This document shows, one piece after another, positions 1-5,415 of a DNA stretch of 10,329 nt (the stretch's first letter is position 1; each line of letters begins with the position of its first letter). The stretch spans positions 1 to 10,329 of the forward strand of contig JACOVL010000128.1 of assembly GCA_016177355.1 (NCBI GenBank), given 5' to 3'. The notes beneath the pieces were generated by a model, which ran no database searches, was not told the origin of the DNA, and saw only the letters and a list, made by a program, of their open reading frames with translations. A program made the position numbers and the translations under genes. This DNA comes from Betaproteobacteria bacterium (GTDB lineage Bacteria; Pseudomonadota; Gammaproteobacteria; Burkholderiales; SG8-41).

Positions 1-543
1 GCCCAATATCGCGTACAACGCGGTGACCCCGCTCGCGATGTCGTTCATCGCGATGCCGACCTTCGCCGGCCGGCCGCCGGCTTCGCCGGTCATCATCATG
101 ATGCCCGACATGCCCTGCGCGACGATGTCGAAGCCGCCTTTTTTTCCGTAAGGGCCGGTCTGCCCGAAGCCGGACATCGAGGCGTAGATGACGCCCGGGT
201 TGTATTGGCTGACGGCCGCGTAGTCGATGCCGAGCTTGCGCGTGACGCCGGGGCGGAAGTTCTCGGTGATGATGTCGGCCCGGGCGGCGAGCTTGAGGAA
301 GATTTCCTTTCCGCGCGCGTCCTTCATGTCGAGCGCGAGACTTTTCTTGTTGCGGTTGAGCACCGCGAAGCAGTAGCTCTCGCCGTTCACCTTGGGCTCG
401 AAGCGGCGCGAGCCGTCGCCTTCCGGGAAGCTCTCGACCTTGAGGACCTCCGCGCCCATGTCCCCCAGCACCATGGTGCAGTACGGGCCCGCCATCACAT
501 TGCTCAAGTCCAGCACTTTCACGCCCTCGAGCGGCAACGGCAT
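1..543 (-). CDS. CaiB/BaiF (class III) CoA-transferase, C-terminus beyond the window
   Basis: The gene reads on the minus strand from ATG at 543-541 and leaves the window at base 1, so 181 codons are visible of a family that is usually about 390-400 residues. The protein opens with PLEGVKVLDLSNVMAGPY and continues with GDMGAEVLKVE (27-37), NRNKKSLALD (63-72), ENFRPG (94-99) and SGFGQTGPY (124-132), the characteristic block order of class III CoA-transferases. Asp168, in KVGIAMNDIASG, aligns with the Asp that forms the aspartyl-CoA anhydride in this family. Such enzymes move CoA between carboxylic acids in the cytoplasm; some relatives are racemases. A strong AGGAGGA ribosome site (about 549-555) fixes the start. 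It is divergent from the receptor gene at 641, a common pairing in Burkholderiales catabolic loci. The acid substrate cannot be told. Confidence 0.93.
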   Translation of the reverse strand, partial: MPLPLEGVKVLDLSNVMAGPYCTMVLGDMGAEVLKVESFPEGDGSRRFEPKVNGESYCFAVLNRNKKSLALDMKDARGKEIFLKLAARADIITENFRPGVTRKLGIDYAAVSQYNPGVIYASMSGFGQTGPYGKKGGFDIVAQGMSGIMMMTGEAGGRPAKVGIAMNDIASGVTALYAILG

Positions 544-569
544 GCGGTCTCCTCCTGGAAGCGGGTGCG

Positions 570-584
570 CCGGAAGAAATCCGG
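570..584. repeat. Short inverted repeat (5-bp arms) in the CoA-transferase leader
   Basis: CCGGA and TCCGG flank five bases (AGAAA). The repeat lies about 27 bp upstream of the CoA-transferase start and would be in its mRNA leader. It could be a weak hairpin or half of an operator. Five-base arms in GC-rich DNA can arise by chance, so confidence is low. Confidence 0.25.
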
Positions 585-585
585 C

Positions 586-614
586 TCGACATCACTCTGT
601 CTATGTGGTGGAAT
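586..614 (+). promoter_or_regulatory. Candidate sigma70-type promoter for the TctC receptor gene
   Basis: TCGACA (586-591, five of six matches to TTGACA) is separated by 17 bp from TGGAAT (609-614, four of six to TATAAT). A start near 620 would leave a short leader carrying the GGAGGG ribosome site at 631-636. The -10 overlaps the palindrome at 612-624, which would suit repressor or activator control. This is seen by eye only. Confidence 0.35.
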
Positions 615-624
615 TGTAACAATT
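612..624. promoter_or_regulatory. Perfect 13-bp palindrome, candidate operator
   Basis: AATTGT and ACAATT flank one central A, giving a perfect AT-rich inverted repeat in otherwise GC-rich DNA, between the divergent CoA-transferase and receptor genes. Its inner part fits the T-N11-A pattern of LysR-type regulators, but that pattern is loose. No regulator gene is in the window. It sits 16 bp upstream of the receptor ATG. Confidence 0.45.
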
Positions 625-640
625 ATAAGAGGAGGGAACC

Positions 641-1606
641 ATGAAACCGCGCTTCAGCTCAGCAGTGGTGTTATTCCTCGCAGCGATGCTCCCGCCGGCC
701 GCATACGCGCAGGCGTACCCGGCCAGGGCGGTGCGGGTGATCGTCGTGTTTCCCCCGGGCGGCTCCAACGACGTTGTCGCGCGCATCGTGTTCCAGAAAA
801 TGGGTGAGTTGATGGGTCAGCAGTTCGTGATAGACAACCGCGGCGGGGCCGCGGGCACCATAGGCGCCGCCGTGGTCGCGCAGAGCCCGGCGGATGGCTA
901 CACCCTCATGGTACAATCCACGACCCACGTCGCCAACGCGCACATGTACAAGAAGCTGCCGTACGACACGCTCGGCGATTTCATCGGCATAACGCCGCTC
1001 GCCAGGCAGGTGGGCATGCTGGCCGTGCACCCGTCGTTGCCGGTGAAGACGGTGAAGGACCTGATCGCGCTCGCCAAGAAGCGCCCCGGCGAAATCGTCT
1101 ACGGGTCGGCCGGCTACGGCAGTTACGTCCATCTGACGTGGGAGCTCCTGAAATCCATGACGGGAGCGAACCTGATTCACGTGCCGTTCAAGGGCGGCGG
1201 TCCCTCCACCACGGCGCTCATTTCGGGGGAGACCCAGGTCACGATCGCGACGATCGGCTCGCTCTTCACGCACTTGAAATCGAATCGGGTGCGGCCGATC
1301 GCGGTGACTTCGGACAAGCGGACGGCGCAGTTCCCCAACGTGCCGACGATCGCGGAGACGGTCCCCGGCTATGAATTCACCGCGTGGGTCGGGAGTTTCG
1401 TGCCGAAAGGGACGCCTCGGCCGATCGTCGACAAGCTCAACGCCGAGCTCAAGAAGGCGGTGAACGATTCCGACGTCGCCTCGAAGTTGACTGCCCAGAC
1501 GCTCGATCCCATGCACATGACGCCCGAGGAGTTCGCCGCGCGCCTCAAGTCGGACTACGACAAGTACGGCAAGCTGATCAAGGCCATCGGAGCGAAGGTC
1601 GAATAG
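641..1606 (+). CDS. Tripartite tricarboxylate transporter receptor, TctC/Bug family
   Basis: This 321-residue protein is a periplasmic solute-binding receptor. Residues 1-25 form a Sec signal peptide: basic start, hydrophobic stretch AVVLFLAAML, and an AYA-QA cleavage region. The mature start YPARAVRVIVVFPPGGSNDVVAR is the family signature, including the PPGGSND loop that contacts a substrate carboxylate. Later blocks VIDNRGGAAGTIGA, SPADGYTL, LPYDTLGDF, HVPFKGGGP and FPNVPTIAE are all typical, and the length is normal. Ribosome site GGAGGG lies at 631-636. No TctA or TctB membrane subunit is in the window, which is usual for the many orphan Bug receptors of Burkholderiales. The ligand is probably an organic acid handled by the adjacent CoA enzymes (inference). 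The gene is convergent with the CoA ligase operon, with only 5 bp between the stops. Confidence 0.96.
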   Translation: MKPRFSSAVVLFLAAMLPPAAYAQAYPARAVRVIVVFPPGGSNDVVARIVFQKMGELMGQQFVIDNRGGAAGTIGAAVVAQSPADGYTLMVQSTTHVANAHMYKKLPYDTLGDFIGITPLARQVGMLAVHPSLPVKTVKDLIALAKKRPGEIVYGSAGYGSYVHLTWELLKSMTGANLIHVPFKGGGPSTTALISGETQVTIATIGSLFTHLKSNRVRPIAVTSDKRTAQFPNVPTIAETVPGYEFTAWVGSFVPKGTPRPIVDKLNAELKKAVNDSDVASKLTAQTLDPMHMTPEEFAARLKSDYDKYGKLIKAIGAKVE

Positions 1607-1611
1607 CGGCT

Positions 1612-2487
1612 TCAGCCGAGCGTCGCGCGGACGCCCTCGACCATCTCGTTGAGCGATCCGAAGACCCGGACGCCCGCGGCTTCGAGCGCGGCGCGCTTGG
1701 CGGCGAACGTGCCGTGGCTGCCGTGGACCAGCGCCCCGGCGTGGCCCATGGTGATGCCTTCGGGCGCGGTGCGGCCGGCGATCAGCGCGAACACCGGCTT
1801 CGCAAAGCGCTGCGCGGCGAGCGCGGCGGCGAATTCCTCCTCGTCGGTCCCGCCGATCTCGCCGATGATCAGCAGCGCCTCCGTCTCCGGGTCCGCGGCG
1901 TAGAAGGGCACGAGGTCGGCGTAGCGCGTGCCTTTGACCGGGTCGCCGCCGACGCCGATCCATACCGAAGTACCGACGCCGCGCTGCGCGAGGCGGTAGC
2001 CCGCTTCGTAGGACAGCGTGCCCGACTTCGACATCAGCCCGAGCGGCCCAGGCTTGAGCGCATCGTCGGGCAGGAAGCCGAGCTTCACTTCTCCCGCCAC
2101 CGCCATGCCCGGCGTGGACGCGCCGATCCACGCCGCGCCCGCGTCGCGCGCGAGCCGCCACGCCTTCAACGCGTCGTGCGCCGGCATGCCTTCGGCCGGC
2201 GTGACGAGAGTGCGGATGCCCGCGGCCACGGCGTCCTGCATCGCCGCGAGCAGTTGCAGCGCGCCCACCAGCAGCACGCTCGCCCGCGCGCCGGTCGCGG
2301 CGACTGCGGCCTTGCAGTCAGGAAATACAGGTAATCCATTGATATTATTATGTTTATCTGCAAGCGCAACGCCGCCGACGATGCGCGTGCCATAGTGCCG
2401 CATCAGCCGGCTGTGCAAGCGGCCGGCGCGGCCGGTGATGCCCTGGACGATGACCGGCGTCGAACGGTCTATACGCGGGTTGATCAT
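1612..2487 (-). CDS. SucD-like ADP-forming acyl-CoA synthetase, alpha subunit
   Basis: This 291-residue protein matches succinyl-CoA synthetase alpha along its whole length. It has a CoA-binding Rossmann domain (VIVQGITGRAGRLHS, residues 12-26; YGTRIVGGV, 32-40) and a ligase domain with SKSGTLSYEA (153-162), GVGGDPVKGT and IGEIGGTDEEE. H249 in MGHAGA is the conserved histidine phosphorylated during catalysis. The reaction would couple ATP hydrolysis to joining CoA to a carboxylic acid. Two family motifs differ: the E. coli NCPG segment is STPG here (124-127), and the GKGG loop after GGV is replaced by DKHNNIN. This argues for a substrate other than succinate. The ATG overlaps the beta-subunit stop as ATGA (2487-2484). 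Codons 44-56 have strikingly AT-rich codon use compared with the rest of the gene. Confidence 0.93.
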   Translation of the reverse strand: MINPRIDRSTPVIVQGITGRAGRLHSRLMRHYGTRIVGGVALADKHNNINGLPVFPDCKAAVAATGARASVLLVGALQLLAAMQDAVAAGIRTLVTPAEGMPAHDALKAWRLARDAGAAWIGASTPGMAVAGEVKLGFLPDDALKPGPLGLMSKSGTLSYEAGYRLAQRGVGTSVWIGVGGDPVKGTRYADLVPFYAADPETEALLIIGEIGGTDEEEFAAALAAQRFAKPVFALIAGRTAPEGITMGHAGALVHGSHGTFAAKRAALEAAGVRVFGSLNEMVEGVRATLG

Positions 2488-3617
2488 CGCTGCAAATGTC
2501 CGCGCACGGCGGCAAGCGCTGCATCGAGATCCGTATGCAGGCCGATGCCGGCTGCCGCAAGCACCTCGCGGGCAACGGGCAGGCCGTTGCCGACCAGTCG
2601 CGCTACCACGGGTGTCCTGAACCGCGCCGCACCCAGCGCGGCGACCAGCAGGCGCGAGAATTCGCCGAGGTCGGTGATGCCGGCGAAGATGTTGACCAGC
2701 AACACCTTCACGCCCGATCCCCGGCCGATCCAGTCGAGCGCCTGCGCCAGGCGCTTCGTTTTCCCGCGCAGCCCGCCGGTGCGGATGTCGAGGAAATTGT
2801 ACGGCTTCAATCCCGCCGCGCGCAGCTCGTCGATCAGCATCATCGAGAGCCCGGCGCCGGTCGTGAGCAGCCCGATCTCGCCGGCGGGGTCCGCCACGAC
2901 GTAGTCGAAGCCGTGCTCGAGCTTGAGCGCGGCCTCGGGATAAGCGGCAGCGCGCGATTCCAGCAACTTTCTCAGCTCGGGTTGCCGCGGGAGCGCGCTG
3001 TCGTCGGTGACGAACTTCGCGTCGCCCGCGATCCAGCCGCCGCCGGGCCTGATGAACAGCGGGTTGATCTCGATCAGCAGCGCCTCGCATTCGAGGAAAA
3101 CGCGGGCGAGGCGCTCGCCGGCGTCGCGCAGCGCCGGGCTTTCGGGACCGTCGAGCGAATTCGTGAGACGCGCGACGCACGCCGCGAGCGCGGCAGCGTC
3201 GGGCGCGGCGACTTCGGTACGGATCGCCGCGCGCGGCAGCGCTTCGACTTCCATGCCGCCCCGCGCCGACAGGATGACGCGCACGCCGCCCGCGGCGGCG
3301 TCCAGCATGAGCCCCAGGTAAGCTTCCCCGGCCCCGGCCACCGCCTGCTCGATGCGCACCGCTTCGACGGCGCGCCCGTTCACCGTCGCGCCGAGTATCG
3401 CGCCGGTGTGGCCGGTGACGTCCTGCAGCGTTTCCGCCCGCCGGATGAGGCCGGCCTTGCCGCGCCCGCCGGCCGCGATCTGCCCTTTGACGATCCATGG
3501 GCCCGGTGGCAGCGCGGGATGGCAGATAGCGTCCCCGCGCCCGATCAGCCGGCCCGCCGGCACGGCGATGCCGTGCTGCGCGAGCAGTTCCTTGGCGTCG
3601 TGCTCCAGTAGATACAC
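2484..3617 (-). CDS. SucC-like ADP-forming acyl-CoA synthetase, beta subunit (ATP-grasp)
   Basis: This 377-residue protein is slightly shorter than E. coli SucC (388). The N-terminus MYLLEHDAKELLAQHGI matches the SucC start, so the GTG at 3617-3615 is preferred; an in-frame TGA lies three codons upstream. ATP-grasp elements are present: WIVKGQIAAGGRGKAG (41-56), IEINPL (182-187), GAGLSM (254-259) and VKVLLVNIFAGI (303-314). The subunit would bind nucleotide and part of the carboxylate substrate. The usual FLDVGGG loop is FLDIRTGG (275-282), and the usual RLEGNN is RLVGNG (340-345), both near the site that receives the phosphohistidine and substrate. With the alpha-subunit changes this suggests a divergent substrate, such as another dicarboxylic or hydroxy acid. 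It is the first gene of the operon and overlaps the alpha gene by 4 bp. Confidence 0.93.
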   Translation of the reverse strand: MYLLEHDAKELLAQHGIAVPAGRLIGRGDAICHPALPPGPWIVKGQIAAGGRGKAGLIRRAETLQDVTGHTGAILGATVNGRAVEAVRIEQAVAGAGEAYLGLMLDAAAGGVRVILSARGGMEVEALPRAAIRTEVAAPDAAALAACVARLTNSLDGPESPALRDAGERLARVFLECEALLIEINPLFIRPGGGWIAGDAKFVTDDSALPRQPELRKLLESRAAAYPEAALKLEHGFDYVVADPAGEIGLLTTGAGLSMMLIDELRAAGLKPYNFLDIRTGGLRGKTKRLAQALDWIGRGSGVKVLLVNIFAGITDLGEFSRLLVAALGAARFRTPVVARLVGNGLPVAREVLAAAGIGLHTDLDAALAAVRGHLQR

Positions 3618-3655
3618 GCGACTTCAATGCTATCAGGCGCGCAAGAACGGCGTCC

Positions 3656-3683
3656 ATTATCCGGATCGGCCTGACGCTGTCCG
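3656..3683 (-). promoter_or_regulatory. Candidate promoter of the SucCD-like operon
   Basis: On the minus strand CGGACA (3683-3678, four of six to TTGACA) is followed after 16 bp by GATAAT (3661-3656, five of six to TATAAT). A start near 3650 would give a leader of about 33 nt before the GTG. It overlaps the region of the divergent promoter for the selenoprotein operon, so the two could share control. Confidence 0.4.
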
Positions 3684-3699
3684 CCCGAGCGGATAGAAT
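3671..3699 (+). promoter_or_regulatory. Candidate promoter of the UGSC selenoprotein operon
   Basis: CTGACG (3671-3676, four of six to TTGACA) is separated by exactly 17 bp from TAGAAT (3694-3699, five of six to TATAAT). Transcription would start near 3706, about 53 nt before the ATG at 3759. The ribosome site CAGGGAGG (3748-3755 region) lies just upstream of that ATG. Confidence 0.45.
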
Positions 3700-3758
3700 A
3701 AAGGCCTGTATTGCCGGCATTCCGCCGGGTGACGGCACAGTCAGTCCAGGGAGGCGCC

Positions 3759-4373
3759 ATGAGCACGCATGGGATGGAAAGGATAGGCGGCGTTGAGATC
3801 TATATCCCGGCCGGCGAGACCGCCACGGAGTCGAAGCGGCTGGCTCCGCGGCTGAAGACGCTGCGCGGCGCGCGCATCGCGCTGCTGGACAACTGCAAGG
3901 AATTCGCCGACCAGGTCCTCAAAGGCGTGGCCGAGGTCCTCCAGCGTGACTACGGGGTGGGCGAGGCCAGGTTGTGGCGCAAGGGTTACCCGGGGAAGGG
4001 CGCGCCGTTCATCAAGGAGCTGGCCGCGTCCTGCGACGCCGTGATCAACGGCGTCGGCCACTGAGGCTCGTCGGCCCCCTGGACCGCGCGTGACGCGGTC
4101 GCTCTCGAAGAACTCGGCGTTCCCACGGTCAACGTCATCAGCACTTCGTTCGCTCCGCTGGCGCGGACGGTCGTGGAAGGCATGGGATATTTCAGCCTGC
4201 CCATCGTGGTTGTCCCCCATCCCGTCGGGGGGCCCGACGCCGCCGCGGTCGAGAACAAGGGGCGTGACATCGCCGCGGAGTGTGCCCGAGTGCTGACGAT
4301 CCCGGTGGCGGAGCTGGAGCGGGAGTTCAGGGACAAGCAATACCCGCTGCCCCAGGCCGTCATGCCGAGATAA
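3759..4373 (+). CDS. UGSC family selenoprotein with in-frame TGA (Sec102)
   Basis: The frame opens at ATG 3759 after a good ribosome site, meets TGA at 4062-4064, and continues to TAA at 4371-4373. Reading TGA as selenocysteine gives 204 residues with Sec at 102 in CDAVINGVGH-U-GSS. The UGSC (seleno)protein family has a (U/C)-G-S-C signature at this point, and a hairpin just downstream has bacterial SECIS geometry. Coding quality continues past the TGA: LEELGVPTVNVISTSFAPLAR (116-136) and LPIVVVPHPVGG (147-158) look like a Rossmann-type strand and turn pattern, and the protein ends RDKQYPLPQAVMPR. The usual second motif Cys is Ser105; Cys46, Cys92 and Cys175 remain. No signal peptide is present, so it is probably cytoplasmic. 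The function is not established; redox or selenol catalysis is inferred. Conventional annotation would split it into a 101-residue protein and a downstream fragment. A plain nonsense mutation is the main alternative. Confidence 0.87.
4062..4064 (+). other. In-frame TGA read as selenocysteine (codon 102)
   Basis: This TGA is codon 102 of the frame starting at 3759. It follows a His codon and precedes Gly-Ser-Ser, the position of U or C in the UGSC motif. The next 102 codons stay open and protein-like. Decoding requires SelB and the selC tRNA, which would be encoded elsewhere in the genome. Confidence 0.85.
4082..4100 (+). promoter_or_regulatory. Bacterial SECIS-like hairpin after the UGA
   Basis: GACCGCG (4082-4088) pairs perfectly with CGCGGTC (4094-4100) around a CGTGA loop (4089-4093), giving a 7-bp stem and 5-nt loop. 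The stem starts 17 nt after the TGA and the loop starts 24 nt after it. This fits the general bacterial SECIS model: an apical loop roughly 16-37 nt downstream with a G in its first two positions. Here the second loop base is G and is followed by U, as in the GU of the E. coli fdhF element. It lies within the coding sequence (codons W108 to V114). No bulged U is evident. Confidence 0.78.
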
Positions 4374-4391
4374 TGCGGTGGAGCGACACGG

Positions 4392-5411
4392 ATGAGCGAG
4401 GAGCAACTCGACGCCATCAACGACTACTTTTACGAGCGCGGCTGGACCGACGGACTGCCGATCGTCCCGCCCACTGGAGAGCGCGTGGCGGCGATGCTCG
4501 AGGGCATGCCCCGGCGCGATCCCGATGAGCTGATCGGCGTCATACCGCCGAAAATGGGCCGGGCGACGCTGCGTCAGGTGGCGGTCAACGCCGTAATGGC
4601 CGGCTGCAAGCCCGAATACCTGCCGGTCGTCGTCGCGGCGCTGCAAGCGGTCTCCGAGCCGGACTACGGGCTGGACCACCGGCAGACCACCACTCATGCC
4701 GGGGCGCCGTTGATCATCGTGAACGGCCCGATTGCAAAATCACTCAGGATCAACTGCGGCACCGGCCTGTTCGGGCCGGGCTGGAGAGCGAACGCGACGA
4801 TCGGCCGCGCGTTGCGGCTCGTGCTGGTCAATATCGGGGGCGCGGGGCCGGGGGTGGATTGCTCGCAAGCCGGGCATCCCGGCAAGTACACCTTCTGCAT
4901 CGCGGAGTACGAGGAAGCCAATCCCTGGGAGCCGCTGCACGTCGAGCGCGGCTACCGGCGCGATCAGAGCACGGTGACGGTGGTGAATGCCGAGGCGCCG
5001 CACAGCATGACCGAGAACATCCGGACCGATCCCGGCGAGATCGTGAGGACTTTTGCGTCTTCCATGAGCGGGCTCGGCGTGAACAACCTGTATTCCCAGG
5101 GGCATCCGGTGCTGGTGCTGGGCATCGAGCACGCCCGCTATCTTGCGGCCGCGGGCTGGAGCAAGCGCGACGTGAAGGTCGCGCTGTTCGAGCGCGCGCG
5201 CCAGCCGTGGGGCCTGGTGAAGGACCGCGGCAAGTCCAAGGGCCCGTTCTTTCCGGAGTGGGTGGACCGGAGCGACGATACCGCCATGGTTCCCATCGTC
5301 GGCGCCGCGGACGATCTGATCGTGATCGTTGGCGGCGGCGCCGGCGGCAAGTCCATGTTTCTCCCGACGGCCGGCGCCCAGAGCCTGAGCGTCACCCGGC
5401 TCATCGTGTAA
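4392..5411 (+). CDS. Conserved-looking protein of unknown function, partner of the UGSC selenoprotein
   Basis: I do not recognise an enzyme family for this 339-residue protein. It starts at ATG 4392, 18 bp after the selenoprotein stop, behind a GGTGGAG ribosome site. It has no signal peptide and no clear membrane segment. Visible features are RGWTDGLPIVPPTGERV (16-32), a Gly- and Asn-rich middle with NCGTGLFGPGWRANATIGRALRL split around 121-142, cysteines at 72, 122, 157 and 169, an acidic-aromatic stretch AEYEEANPWEP (171-181), and a C-terminal VIVGGGAGGKS (311-321). The conserved-looking DGLPIVPPT start and many Gly/Asn turns suggest an enzyme rather than a structural protein. Tight spacing to the selenoprotein implies joint function, for example as redox partner or second subunit (inference). 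Confidence 0.85.
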   Translation: MSEEQLDAINDYFYERGWTDGLPIVPPTGERVAAMLEGMPRRDPDELIGVIPPKMGRATLRQVAVNAVMAGCKPEYLPVVVAALQAVSEPDYGLDHRQTTTHAGAPLIIVNGPIAKSLRINCGTGLFGPGWRANATIGRALRLVLVNIGGAGPGVDCSQAGHPGKYTFCIAEYEEANPWEPLHVERGYRRDQSTVTVVNAEAPHSMTENIRTDPGEIVRTFASSMSGLGVNNLYSQGHPVLVLGIEHARYLAAAGWSKRDVKVALFERARQPWGLVKDRGKSKGPFFPEWVDRSDDTAMVPIVGAADDLIVIVGGGAGGKSMFLPTAGAQSLSVTRLIV

Positions 5412-5415
5412 CCGT

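Noticed and set aside
671..2161. Long open frame on the minus strand across the receptor gene
   Set aside because: Arg/His-rich, low-complexity translation with no family signature; it is antisense to the TctC gene and typical of GC-rich shadow frames.
2339..2362. Internal promoter in the AT-rich island of the SucD-like gene
   Set aside because: TATTAT- and CATAAT-like hexamers are present but none has a -35 at proper spacing, and no gene starts appropriately downstream.
2496..3611. Long plus-strand open frame across the SucC-like gene
   Set aside because: It mirrors a well-supported ATP-grasp gene; its translation is biased to Arg, Gly, Asp and Gln with no recognisable domain.
3759..4064. 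A complete 101-residue protein ending at the TGA, with a separate small gene at 4173-4373
   Set aside because: The downstream part is in the same frame, has no ribosome site at 4173, and continues protein-like sequence directly from the TGA; the motif and hairpin favour recoding.
3759..4373. Pseudogene with a nonsense mutation
   Set aside because: Only one stop, no frameshift, normal codon use after it, intact downstream operon, and the TGA lies exactly at the family's Sec/Cys position with a SECIS-like hairpin. It cannot be fully excluded without homologs or selenocysteine machinery.
5331..5354. Walker A motif in the 339-residue protein (GGGAGGKS)
   Set aside because: It fits GxxxxGKS formally but lies 18 residues from the C-terminus, with no room for a P-loop NTPase domain and no Walker B.
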